Assembly (NCBI GenBank): GCA_009363875.1
Contig: CM018692.1
Span: 94,516,137 to 94,580,136 of the forward strand
Reading direction: 5' to 3'
Length of the DNA: 64,000 bases
Source of the DNA: Mikania micrantha
Lineage: Eukaryota > Streptophyta > Magnoliopsida > Asterales > Asteraceae
Numbering within the stretch: position 1 is the stretch's first letter; every line of letters starts with the position of its first letter. The translations under genes were made by a program, and so were the position numbers. Shown piece after piece: positions 48,630 through 59,560 of this stretch. The notes under the pieces are model-generated. The model searched no databases, was not told the origin of the DNA, and saw only the letters and a program-made list of their open reading frames with translations.

Positions 48630-49256
48630 TCAATCGTCCTCAACAGTGGATTCAGGATCGGACTCAGCAACTGGTGCTGGTTCCTCCTCCTCATCCTCAT
48701 CCTGTTCCTCATTCTCAGAGGCCACTAAATCCTCCAAAGCTTCAACCCTGCCTGCCAAAATCTCCTCTCGGTTCTCTGACTCTTCTAGACGACCAATCAA
48801 ATTGATCATCTCATCCCGCATATCGTGAACAAGATGGGTAAGATCATCCTGCCTCTCAATAGCATCCCATAACTCCTGAGATCTCTGTGCTATCCTATCT
48901 TCTGCTACCTCCAGATCCTCGCGCAATTTGGCGATCTCCTCGGCGTCCGTCCTTTGCCTCTTAGGCTCAGGAGCATCTAGTACTGGTGGTGGATGTGCAG
49001 AAGGTCCCTCAGCAGGGATCTGCTGAGTGCCCTCCACCGGCTCCTCTTCCGGATCCTCATCCGGGTCCTCATCTGGATCCTCCTCGGGATCCTCGTCTGG
49101 ATCCTCCTCCGGATCCTCGTCTGGATCTGAGTCATCCATCTCATATGGTGGAGGTGATGGAATAGGTGGTGGTGGTGATGACGGTGGTGCCGGAACTATC
49201 GGTTCCTCGTCCTCGGAATCATCAATGTAGATATAGGGTACCGATGATGATGCCAT
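48630..49256 (-). CDS. Y2 accessory ORF upstream of gag, acidic coiled-coil protein
   Basis: 208 residues, intact, in gag orientation, 251 bp before the gag ATG and about 170 bp after the PBS. Residues 7-18 (PYIYIDDSEDEE) look like a SUMO-interaction motif: short hydrophobic core followed by acidic/serine residues. 19-38 are proline-rich. 41-73 are DPDEDPEE-type acidic repeats. 98-102 (PKRQR) is a possible nuclear import signal. About 105-182 has a heptad-like Leu/Ile pattern with alternating charge, likely coiled coil. 183-208 is acidic again. Y1 keeps the same layout with in-frame length changes and a single stop. No family is recognised. Upstream ORFs are known in Ogre elements, but I know of no such protein in Tekay-like elements. 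Function unknown; a nuclear or chromatin role is inference. Confidence 0.8.
   Translation of the reverse strand: MASSSVPYIYIDDSEDEEPIVPAPPSSPPPPIPSPPPYEMDDSDPDEDPEEDPDEDPEEDPDEDPDEDPEEEPVEGTQQIPAEGPSAHPPPVLDAPEPKRQRTDAEEIAKLREDLEVAEDRIAQRSQELWDAIERQDDLTHLVHDMRDEMINLIGRLEESENREEILAGRVEALEDLVASENEEQDEDEEEEPAPVAESDPESTVEDD
49041..49127 (-). repeat. Acidic-codon minisatellite in Y2 accessory ORF
   Basis: Tandem GGATCCTC[A/G]TC-type units encoding the DPDEDPEE repeats. The opposite strand is also open (Ser/Gly repeats), which is a shadow. Confidence 0.8.
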
Positions 49257-49424
49257 GCCTGTTACATAATATCATATGTAAGTGCAATGCCATTGAATGT
49301 GTAAGCAAGTCAATTACATAATGTCATATGTAATTCTAAGCAGTATGTGTAAACAGATGTGTCTAATGTCTAACAGTCATAGGCTAGGCCTACAAATGCA
49401 AACCTAGTTCGCTATAACCAATGT

Positions 49425-49435
49425 CTCTGATACCA
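49425..49435 (-). promoter_or_regulatory. Y2 primer-binding site (tRNA-iMet)
   Basis: CTCTGATACCA on the plus strand, three bases from the LTR at 49439, matching the 3' end of initiator-Met tRNA. Confidence 0.9.
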
Positions 49436-50642
49436 ATCTGTCACACCCCCAATTTTCAACTAACGGAATCACACCGTTTGGGAGCGTGACAAACCAGGAT
49501 CTCAGATCATTAGACATAGCGAAGACCTCTATATGAATTTCAAAAACATACGTTGGTCTTTAAAACAAACATAATAACCAGAGTTTACAAAAAGTTGCGG
49601 AAGCGTTTCAAATCAAAACCAATAAACTGTTGATAAGTAAAACATTACAAATCAAAATACTGAAATAATCAAATTCAAATGTTCAAAGTGTTTATATGCA
49701 TGAGACTCTATCTTCCTAGTCCATGCCAGCTGTTACGCGCGCCTTAGCGTCCTGAGAAAACATGCAAATCAAGTCAACACAAAGGTTGGTGCATAACACA
49801 GGTTTTAAGTAATCATAGAGTTCAAAACAGCAGTTTGAATAACAAGTTTGTAGATAACATAATCACAATTGCACAGTCATGATAGCTAGTCATATAAACT
49901 ATTTACATACGTGTTCGACACCGAAGCTGACTAGTTGCCATGCTATAGCATGTTTTCGCCTTGCCACTATTGTCTATCACAACAATAGTAAAAGAATGTG
50001 TTTGGTCAGTCAAACACCTGCGTAGATCCCATCTACCAGGTGAGGTTTGTCAAACCTAATAGATCTATTTCCAACTACCACGCTTTGCATTACAGCAAAC
50101 TAAACGGTTCGAGGTGTGTAAGGACTTTCAAGTTGATATGTTGTCACATAATGTAAACAGATAACTCATGCAAGTGATATGTATCTTAAAACAGTTTGTT
50201 GCACATGTTTTCTCCCCCAAAACAGTTTAAAATAAGAAAGGGGCCGTGTACGCACCTTTGATGATAGTAGAATGATCAAGTATGTGTGAACTTGCGTAGA
50301 AATCCTCTACGAAGAATCTGTGATTTAAACAATAACCTATTGTTATTCGAATAATCGTTTTGTGCTTAAAATCACATACGTATCAACATACGTATGTTAA
50401 AGTGTGAGAATTAGGCATACGGAAGTACGCGTGCTTTTGAAATCGTTTAAATAAAATCACATTTGATTTTATTTAATTAAACGTAGTTATACGCGATTTC
50501 GTGTTCGGATTAAAATATGAATTTTATCATCTCAACACGTTCGTATTCTCGTTACGGTTCCAACGCAACTTGAACGGACTTAATCGGAGTTCGTATGAGA
50601 AAGTTATGTTAAAAATACCAAAAATGATTTTAAAAACTCAAA

Positions 50643-50716
50643 ATGGTTGGGCCGGGACTCGAACCCGCGACCCGCAACTCCAACACAAACGCCCTAAACC
50701 AGTCAAGCCCGCTAGG
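50643..50716 (-). other. tRNA-like segment in Y2 5' LTR
   Basis: Identical copy of the segment at 41538-41612. Confidence 0.4.
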
Positions 50717-51930
50717 GTTTCGCGAAAGATATCAGAAATTAATTCTTTTAAACCTACATGAGCTGGTTTCCTTTTGTTCTTCTATAACCGAACTTAATCT
50801 ATCAAATTGATCCAGATTTCGACCCCGATTAACATTCAAACCATAGGGTTTTCATTGAACAACAAATTCCGAACCTTTCTGGTTAATCAATTTCTATAAT
50901 CGTAGTTATTTGTATCAAAAACCCAAAAACGTTTTCATCCTATGAATCCCTAATAACCAATTCACCCAATCTGCAATTGAAAGCACAAATTGAAATGGTA
51001 TTAAGCTTCATCGGCACCTTCTGAAACTACTGATAACATATGATTTCATTTTTAAACACGTTTAATCGATAACCCCCAAAATAGTTTGGTCTTAGAACCC
51101 TAGAATAAGAAATCTATAAATTCGTTGTTTAAACCAGAAATTGTTCTATGTTTTAGCTTAATCGGTACCTTATGAAGCTTCCTATATCAATTAATTCGAT
51201 TCTTAAACTCCTTTGATCGAAAACCCCAAAACCGACTTTGTTAAGAACCCTAGCAATCGGGTTCTATCAATTCGTTGTTGGAACCTAAAATTGATATAGG
51301 TTTATGCTTATTCGGAAGTTTTAGAGTGTACAGGAATGATAGCTTACCTGTTTTGATATCGAATTCTTGTAGTTCACCTTCAAGCCCTAGGTTCGGCCTA
51401 TACTCCGATCGAATCTCTGATCTTGAATCTTTTTCTTCGAATTGTTGTGTGGAAACGTTTCTAAATGCGCCGATTAGAGTTTAGGAAAAATCAATTGTGA
51501 TCATTTCATTCGGTTTATATGATCTCGACCTTAATTGCAAACGGTTTCAACTTGAAATCATGATGAGAGTTTAATTCGAGCCTTCTAGCTTCCAATAACC
51601 GATCATAAGGTTTAATCATCATCATAATGAGTCACTAATATGATTAATTCAGTTACTATCATCAATTTAATACGAATTTAAACCTTTGATTGCACCTTAA
51701 TCGAATTTTGACTTAAAAAGTCAAAATTGGAACTTTTCTTGATTTGAAATCTTAATCCGTAAAGTTTTATCATTCAAATACTGTTTCTGAACAATTCTCA
51801 TCCTTCTATTTTGATGTTAAATGATTTCCCATCATTTTGGTTAATTTCTGATTAACAAAATTTACTGCGAATTGCCGGATTTTCACAATTTAAACCAATT
51901 AAAACATTTTTCGGCTAAATTAATCCAGTT

Positions 51931-52285
51931 GGGCTCTTTAAATCCAATTGGGCCTCACTGGGCCTTCCTGGGCCTACCTTGGCTTTCCCTAGGCCTACCT
52001 TGATTTACATTGGGCCTTACTTGAATTTATTGGGCCTTATTGGGCTTCTCTTGGCTTTGTGGGCCTACATTGGCAATGTTGGGCCTACATAGACTTCGTT
52101 GGGCCTAATTGATCTTGTTGAGTCTTCCTTGACCTTACTGGATCTTCTTTGGCTTTACTGGGCCTTCATTGGTCTTGTTGGGCCTTGATTGGCCTTATTG
52201 GGCCTTGATTGTCCTTGTTGGGCCTTCATTGGCCTTATTGGGCCTTGATTGGCCTTATTGGGCCTTGATTGTCTTTGTTGGGCCT
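51931..52285 (-). promoter_or_regulatory. TGGGCC array at U3 start of Y2 (5' LTR)
   Basis: Same 17-motif array as at 42826-43180. In the 5' LTR it lies upstream of the whole transcription unit, about 55-410 bp from the LTR start in element sense, where U3 enhancers are expected. Confidence 0.65.
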
Positions 52286-52678
52286 GTGATAGCAACAACT
52301 CCCGTTAACAAGGTTAGTGTGAAAAGTCGGATTGTCACAATTGCATACTAGGATGCCCGGACAAAGATCCTAGTTGACTTTTGAAGAAGCACAACTTTTG
52401 AGATAAATATGAATCTCTTTTGATATCTTGTACAGATACAAGATAGATATATTTGATTCTTTTGGATAGGTTTACTTAGTTAAATTACCAAATGTTGACA
52501 ATTGTAATTTAACTTTGTAATCCTAGTTAACGTTTTATTGTGCTTAATTATTCTTTAACATTGATGCTATGTAAACAATCTGATCATCACGATTATCATT
52601 CACGATATCGTGCTCCGAGAACCTCCCGCCCGACGGGGACTTCGATCCAACCCCGCCGGCTCCGGGTGTGACAAACAC

Positions 52679-55600
52679 CTCTAGACTTTAAGTATACCGT
52701 AGAGTTAGCCTACGGCAAGCTGATTGAGACACAACACATCTTTCTAGGATGCGTCATGGTTTTGGCGGATCACGAAATCAAAATCGATTTGATGCCGGTA
52801 ACTCTCGGGAGCTTCGATGTGGTCGTTGGAATGGATTGGTTATCAGCAAAACAAGCTCACAACACATCTTTTGAGGATGCATCATGGTTTTGGCGGATCA
52901 CGAACTCAAAATCGATTTGATGCCGGTAACTCTCGGGAGCTTCGATGTGGTCGTTGGAATGGATTGGTTATCCGCAAACCAAGCTAAGATCGTATGCAAC
53001 GAGAAGATCATACGAATAACGTTGCAGAACGGAGAACAGATCTCGATTCAGGGAGAACGACGGGGAGTACCTCTAAACATCATGTCATGCATGAAGGCAA
53101 ACTAGTACCTTCAAAAGGGTTACACTGCAATACTAGCCCTCATCGCAGAACAGCCGAAGAAAGAAAGGAAGATTGAAGACATCGCTGTAGTCCGCGAATT
53201 TCCCGAAGTGTTTCCCGAAGATCTACCTGGATTAGCACCGTAACGACAAGTAGAATTTCAGATAGACCTCACTCCCGGAGCAGCACCGATTGCCAAAGCT
53301 CCATACAGACTAGCACCGACTGAGATGCAAGAACTGTCTAACCAGTTGCAGGAACTGTTAGACAAGGGATTCATCAGACCGAGCTTCTCGCCTTGGGGAG
53401 CACCGGTCCTATTCGTGAAGAAGAAAGACGGATCATTCCGTATGTGTATCGACTACAGAGAACTGAACAAGGTGACGATCAAGAATCGATACCCACTACC
53501 GCGAATAGACGATTTGTTTGACCAACTGCAAGGGTCAAGCTACTATTCAAAAATCGATTTGAGATCGGGTTACCATCAACTGAGGATACAGGAGAACGAT
53601 ATTCCTAAGACTGCCTTTAGGACTCGGTACGGACACTACGAATTTTTGGTTATGCCATTCGGGCTGACCAATGCACCAGCTGTATTCATGGATCTCATGA
53701 ATAGAGTATGCAAGCCTTACCTTGACAAATTCGTAATAGTGTTCATCGACGATATCCGGATTTACTCGAAGAATCAGGAAGAACATGCTGAACATCTAAT
53801 GCTAGTCTTGGAATTATTGAGGAAAGAACAGTTGTACGCGAAATTTTCAAAATTTGATTTTTGGATTCGCGAAGTCCAATTCCTTGGACACGTGGTTAAT
53901 GATAAGGGAATACATGTAGACCCAACCAAGATTGAAGCCACTAAGAACTGGGAAGCACCCAAGACTCCAACCGAGGTGCGACAATTCCTAGGTCTGGCCG
54001 GGTACTACAGAAGATTTATTGAAGGATTTTCAAAGATCGCTCATTCACTAACCTCCCTAACACATAAAGACAAGAAGTTCTATTGGGGAGACAAACAGGA
54101 GGCTTCTTTCAACTTGTTGAAACAGAAACTATGCACCGCACCCATCCTATCCCTACCGGAAGGATGTGATGATTTCGTGGTGTATTATGACGCCTTGAAA
54201 CAAGGGCTCGGTTGCGTACTGATGCAACGCGAGAAAGTGATAGCATACGCTTCACGACAACTGAAGGTGCATGAGAAAAACTACACAACTCATGACCTAG
54301 AGTTGGGAGCTGTGGTATTCGCCCTGAAGATCTGGCGACACTACTTGTATGGCACGAAATGCACTATTTTTACCGATCATAAGAGCCTACAACACATCTT
54401 CGATCAGAAAGAGTTGAACATGAGACAGCGAAGATGGGTTGAGCTTATCGGCGATTATGATGGCGCTATCAAATACCATCCCGGTAAAGCAAACGTAGTG
54501 GCAGACGCGTTGAGCCGGAAGGAAACAACCAAACGTGTGCGTGCTCTACAACTCACAATTCATTCCAAGCTACCAAATCAGATCCGGATCGCACAACAAG
54601 AAGCTCTGAAAACAGAAAACCTCACCCTGGAAGCCATGCGTGGCATGGATAAGCAAATGAAAGAAAGGGACGACGGAACTTATTATTTAATGGATCGAGT
54701 TTGGATTCCACGCTACGGGGGATTGAGAGACATAGTGATGGATGAAGCTCACAAGAGCCGATATTTGGTACATCCAGGTTCTGACAAGAGGTATCATGAT
54801 CTGAAGACAACTAACTGGTGGCCGAACATGAAAGCAGAGATAGCAACTTACGTAAGTAAGTGTTTAACCTGCTCCAAAGTCAAGGTTGAGTACTAGAAGC
54901 CATCAGGGTTACTCCAACAACCAGAGATACCAATGTGGAAATGGGAACAGATTTCGATGGACTTCATAACTAAATTGCCAAAGACGGCAAGTGGTTGCGA
55001 TACCATTTGGGTTATCGTAGACCGATTTACAAAGTCTGCACATTTTCTACCCATCAAAGAGACTGACAAGCTAGACAAACTCACTCGTATCTATCTAAAG
55101 GAAGTGGTTACTTCACATGGAGTGCCAATCTCGATAATCTTTGACCGCGATAGTCGATTTACTTCGCATTTCTGGAAGTCTTTGCATAAGGCTTTGGGCA
55201 CGAGATTGGACATGAGCACCGCTTACTACCCGTAGACTGATGGGCAGAGTGAACGAACCATACAAACACTGGAAGACATGCTCCAAGCATGTGTTATTGA
55301 TTTTGGCAGTAGTTGGGAGACTCATCTACCGTTAGTTGAGTTCTCACACAACAATAGCTACCACACTAGCATCCAAGCTGCGCCATTCGAGGCACTCTAC
55401 GGACGTAAGTGTCGATCACCCATCTGTTGGGCAGAAGTTGGAGACAACCAACTGACCGGACCCGAACTAGTGCACGAAACAACTGAGAAGATCATGCAGA
55501 TACGCAAACGAATGGCAGCAGCTCGGGACAGACAGAAAAGCTATGCTGATAAACGACGCAAACCATTAGAATTCCAGGTGGGAGACAGAGTGTTACTCAA

Positions 55601-56024
55601 AGTCTCGCCCTGGAAGGGAGTCATTCGGTTTGGGAAACGAGGAAAGTTGAACTCTCGTTACATTGGACCCTTTGAGATCACAAAACGAGTAGGCCCGGTA
55701 GCCTACAAACTGAACCTGCCTGACGAGCTGAGAAGCGTACACAATGTATTTCATATCTCTAATATCAAGAAGTGTTTATCTGATGAGACACTTGTTATAC
55801 CTCTTGAGGAGATACAGATCGACGAACAATTGAACTTCGTTGAGGAACCGGTGAAAATTATGGACCGGGAAACCAAGAAACTCAAGCTCAGCAAGATACC
55901 GATAGTAAAGGTGCGATGGAATTCGCGCCGTGGACCGGAATTCACATGGGAACGTGAAGACCAGATGAAACAAAAGTACCCACACCTGTTCGCGGAACAG
56001 GCAAACACCGGCAACACGAGGTGA
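52679..56024 (+). pseudogene. Z protease-RT-RNase H-integrase-chromodomain remnant
   Basis: Continues the gene cut at 29172. Protease C-terminal part (YTVELAYGKLIE, MPVTLGSFDVVVGMDWLS) is disrupted by a 128-bp tandem duplication; a stop follows MSCMKAN near 53103 and another precedes RQVEF near 53240. RT and RNase H are open from 53325 (MPFGLTNAPA; FIDDIRIYS, where relatives have Leu for Arg; YYDALKQGLG, where they have YCDAS). TAG at 54894-54896 ends this frame inside the integrase zinc region. Integrase core follows (WVIVDRFTKSAHF, FDRDSRFTS), then TAG at 55233-55235 in the HPQTDG box, then SERT and the C-terminal domain with FTWERED and KYPHLF to 56024. Both TAG codons stand where Y2 has CAG. 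Non-functional. Confidence 0.92.
52731..52986 (+). repeat. 128-bp tandem duplication within Z protease
   Basis: 52731-52858 and 52859-52986 are nearly identical and both encode the LPVTLGSFDVV-type protease C-terminal block. The unit is not a multiple of three, so it shifts the frame. The few differences between copies show that it is not brand new. Confidence 0.9.
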
Positions 56025-56059
56025 ATTTCGGGACGAAATTCTTTCTAACAAGGGGAGGA
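56024..56059 (+). promoter_or_regulatory. Z polypurine tract with hairpin
   Basis: Hairpin GAATTTCG-GGA-CGAAATTC, then TAACAAGGGGAGGA abutting the LTR start TGTGACACC. The hairpin begins at the pol stop codon, as in the Y elements. Confidence 0.88.
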
Positions 56060-56420
56060 TGTGACACCCCGTAAATTCCTGGTCAGCTTATTATTTATCT
56101 AAATGTTTATTTAAATGCTTTATGTACACGTGGCACTAGAATTAGTTTAATTTAGTGTGACACGTGGCACGACAGTACAAACACCGACACATGACTAGGT
56201 AATTCGAGGAATTATCGACAAACAGCACACGCGTGTCAAAACACACGAACGTTGGTGAACGTCTAGCACATTGTGTAGCACAACACTCGAAACCTCACGA
56301 AACACTCACACATTGAACTTAGAAGTTCAAACGAGGCCAAACGATAGTTCGGAAGCGTGAAAACGGCGACGAACAAATCAAACACATTGAATTGGGCCTA
56401 TTGGGCTCCCTATGGACTCA

Positions 56421-56542
56421 TCGCGGTATGCGATGGACCTCAAGAATCTCTGTCGCGATACGCGACGAGTTTCGGGAAATTTGAATCCCGAAATCCGTCG
56501 CGCTACGCGAAACATACTTTTGCCTTTGACCACGGTACGCGA
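56421..56542 (+). promoter_or_regulatory. CGCG palindromes in Z right LTR
   Basis: Copies of the left-LTR array: 56421-56433 (one change in the arm), 56453-56465, 56498-56510 and 56530-56542. Interestingly, the second copy is a perfect palindrome here but not on the left. Confidence 0.5.
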
Positions 56543-56564
56543 AGCCGCCCAGTCGACAAAATCT

Positions 56565-56571
56565 TATAAAA
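56565..56571 (+). promoter_or_regulatory. Z TATA box in right LTR
   Basis: TATAAAA at the same offset as 13358-13364. Confidence 0.55.
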
Positions 56572-57930
56572 CCAAGAAAATCATTGCTACTCTGCTACTC
56601 TTCATCATTTTACCCGAACTTGCAAGCCACCATTCGGCCTATCTTCTTCATTTTCACCAGAAAACTCCCTTGGAAGCCATTATCAAGCACTTTGAAGCTC
56701 AATGTTTGGAGTTTGAAGCTTCTCATCCTTGGTTTAAACTTGAAGACCACCATCACCCTATTCTTTCTATCGAATCCAGCAATCCTAGGAGGTTTAGGAG
56801 TTGCACAATCATCATCTTGGTGTTCAAGGAACTCTAGAAGGTAGCTCCATACTTAAAACCCACTTTCACATCTATTACACACACATGCATGAGTTAAAAC
56901 TTACATGCAAGCACGTATTCTCCACATGCACGAGATTTGTTTCTGGGTTTGATGATTGAGATGTATTCCTTGATGATCCATGATGATTAAATGACATATT
57001 ATGATGATCTAAGATGATGGGTATAAACCCTTGTGCTTAAAATGATGGTTTATGATGATATAGATGCATGCATGTATGATCTAAGGCATTTTAAATGATT
57101 TTATTGATGTTGGGATGATTCTTGATAATGTATAAGTGATATTGCAAGATTAGATTGTGATTTGATGATTAAAAATGTGATTTTTGTAAACCTTTATATT
57201 TTTAGTAACTTTTTGGTTGCAAGTTGATGTTTTGGTGCAAATGGTGGACATGCATGTATGTGGATATGATTTTAGGATGATAAGATGATGATTTGAATAC
57301 TTAGAATGTGATTTGGATAATGTTTATGGTCATATTGGGCATTGTTACTATTTTTAGTAACTTTTGTGGGTTAAATATTGATGGATGATGAATTTGGTTA
57401 TATGTACATGTTTAGATAAGGATAGATGGTTTATCTTGATGATTTGTGATGTAAAAATGGTTTAGGAATGCTAGAATGGACATTTTCATGCAAAACCACA
57501 AAGTTACTATTTATAGTAACTTTAATTTGAGAAATCTTGACTTATAAACATTTTGTATGATTTGAGTATGCTAAGTGACATAACATGATATAATATGATG
57601 ATTAGATACTAAGTTAGATGGTTTCCGATATCACGTATGCTATAAATGAAAACTTTCCATTTTAGGAAACTTTTATGTGCTAACATGATGAAAATGACTT
57701 ACGTGACTTCGTATGATGATGTGTTATGTGCTAACATGATCACATAGGATTAATAAGCATGTTAGAACTATAAAAATTGTTATGCTTTGTGAACTTTCCA
57801 TAAATGGAAACTTGCTATGTATAGTAAGTTGACCATATACACGACTTGCGCATTTTGTACACGACGGACACTTACACCATTTCTACACTATTCACAACCG
57901 TCACACGGTTCACCAACGGGTCGTTGACTT

Positions 57931-58052
57931 GACACGGTCAACTTTGGTCAAACACGGTCAAACACGGTCAATGTGGACCAACACGGTCAAACACGGTCAA
58001 TGTGGACCAACACGAGCAAACACGGTCATTGTAGACCGACACGGACAAACAT
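57931..58052 (+). repeat. GGTCAA minisatellite in Z right LTR
   Basis: Same unit order as 14722-14845, so the array predates Z insertion. Confidence 0.6.
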
Positions 58053-58313
58053 TAACAACCGATGTTAAGCACAAACACGAGCACTAACACGAACACGAAC
58101 ACAGTCGTTACACGAACTCACGTGCGGTATACGATATAGGTCGCCGGTGACCGACGCGCTACTACTTCAGGAGCTTACGCTTGCTTATCACTCTCTTCAC
58201 TAAGGTGAGTTTACGGCCCCTCTTTAACTCTTTTCAAACGCTTTTAATAGGGGGAGAATACTAGTTGCATCGAGTCAAACAATTATGCTATTACAAACAT
58301 TTTTATTGTGTAT

Positions 58314-58371
58314 GCTGGTTTATTGGACAAACATTAAGTGTTCAACTCGTAACAAGTCCTCACAATGTCTT
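58314..58371. other. 58-bp orphan segment between Z LTR and Y3
   Basis: It does not match the continuation of the left Z LTR or any other element here. It ends GTCTT, the presumptive left target-site copy of Y3. It may be host flank after a deletion or a variant LTR segment. Confidence 0.5.
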
Positions 58372-59560
58372 TGTCACACCCCCAATTTCCAACTAACAGA
58401 ATCATACCGTTTAGGAACGTGACAAACCAGGATCTCAGATCATTAGACATAACGAAGACCTCTATATGAATTTCAAAACATACTTTGGTCCTTAAAACAA
58501 AACATCAGAGTTTTCAAAAGTTGCGGAAGCGTTTAAAAATCAATAACAGTTGTAATATGAAAATTACAAATCAAAATCCTCAAATGTTCAAATTCAAATA
58601 TCCAAAATGTTTAAAATGCATGCGACTCTATCTCCTAGTCCATGCCAGCTTTAATGCGCGCCTTAGTGTCCTGAGAAAACATGTAAATCAAGTCAACACA
58701 ATGGTTGGTGCATAACACAGGTTTTAAGTATTCACAAAGTTCAAAACAACAGTTTGAATATCAAGTTGTAGATAACATAATCACACATGCACAGTCATGA
58801 TAGCTAGTCATATAAACTATTTACATAAGTGGTCGACACCGAAGCTGACGAATTGCCATGCTATAGCATGTTTTTGCCTTGCCACTATTGTCTAGCACAA
58901 CAATAGTAAATTGTGTTTGGTCAGTCAAACACCTGCGTAGATCCCATCTACCAGGTGAGGTTTGTCAAACCTAATAGATCTATTTCCAACTACCACGCTT
59001 TGCGCTACGGCAAACTAAACGGTTCGACGTGTGTAAGGACTTTCAATTGCTATGTTGTCACATAATGTAAACAGCTAACTCATGCAAGTGATATGTATCT
59101 AAAAAGAGTTTGTTGCACATGTTTTCTCCCCCAAAACAGTTTAAAATAAGAAAGGGGCCGTGTACGCACCTTTGATAATTGCAGAATGATCACACACTAA
59201 AAGCTCGTGTAGGAAATCCTCCTACGAAGAATCTGTGTTTAAACAATAACCTAGTGTTATTCGAAATGTCATTTTGTGCTTGAAATCACATACGTATCAA
59301 CACACGTATGTTAAAGTGTTAAGAATGTGCATACGTAAGTACGCGTGCCTTTGAAATCGTTTAAATAAAATTACATACGATTTTATTTAATTAAACGTAA
59401 TTATACGCGATTTCGTTTTCGTGATAAAATATAAATTTTATTATTCTAAAACATTCGGGATTTCGTTATGGTTCCAACGCAACTTGAACCGATCAAATCG
59501 GAGTTCAAACGAAGAAACTATGATCGAAATACTAAAAATTGTTCTAAACCTCAAAAACAG

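Larger units (their letters stand above)
40334..52339 (-). mobile_element. Element Y2: intact, young Ty3/gypsy chromovirus
   Basis: 12,006 bp with both LTRs 2901 bp long, target-site copies ATTGC at 40329-40333 and 52340-52344, PBS, an open accessory frame, one unbroken gag-pol frame and two PPT-like blocks. By eye the LTRs differ at five substitutions and two single-base indels, about 0.2 percent. At commonly used plant rates that is of the order of a hundred thousand years or less (inference). All hallmark catalytic residues are present. It is the only element here that could be autonomous. Confidence 0.95.
49439..52339 (-). repeat. Y2 5' LTR (2901 bp)
   Basis: Almost identical to 40334-43234. 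Differences noted: one extra T near the start, two substitutions within the first 50 bp, one near 50906, one near 51055, one C missing near 51223, one substitution near 52294. Confidence 0.95.
29173..52673 (+). mobile_element. Element X: gag-only large-LTR retrotransposon inserted in Z protease
   Basis: LTRs of 4782 bp (29173-33954) and 4781 bp (35882-52673 once Y2 is removed) flank only 1.9 kb of interior with PBS, gag and PPT and no pol sequence. The target-site copies AACAC at 29168-29172 and 52674-52678 are perfect. Without Y2, X is about 11.5 kb, of which about 83 percent is LTR. The layout fits the TR-GAG group of non-autonomous plant retrotransposons, which need pol from another element. 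The left LTR begins TA instead of TG, a change at the conserved end. Gag carries one stop and one frameshift, so X itself is decayed. Confidence 0.9.
35882..52673 (+). repeat. X right (3') LTR, interrupted by Y2
   Basis: Homologous to 29173-33954. The first part runs 35882-40333; Y2 follows; the rest is 52345-52673, ending GGGTGTGACA before the target-site copy AACAC. 52340-52344 (ATTGC) is the second target-site copy of Y2. Differences from the left LTR are a few percent by eye. Confidence 0.92.
12853..58313 (+). mobile_element. Element Z: old, interrupted Ty3/gypsy chromovirus
   Basis: Left LTR at 12853-15570, PBS, leader, gag, protease, RT, RNase H, integrase with chromodomain-like tail, PPT and a right LTR truncated at about 58313. 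Two later insertions split it: Y1 after 16360 and X after 29172. Removing them with their target-site copies leaves about 10.4 kb in correct order. Reading frames carry many frameshifts and stops, and the LTRs differ by a few percent by eye, so Z is the oldest element here and cannot be autonomous. The leader and protease-gene segments join exactly across the 5-bp duplications, which confirms the nesting. Confidence 0.9.
56060..58313 (+). repeat. Z right (3') LTR, truncated
   Basis: Matches the left LTR from 12853 to about 15109, with roughly 60 differences by eye (about 2-3 percent). Similarity stops after TATTGTGTA near 58312, so about 460 bp of LTR including the 3' end is missing here. Confidence 0.88.

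Noticed and set aside
49027..49230. Ser/Gly repeat frame on the plus strand
   Set aside because: Mirror of the acidic repeat of the accessory ORF on the minus strand.
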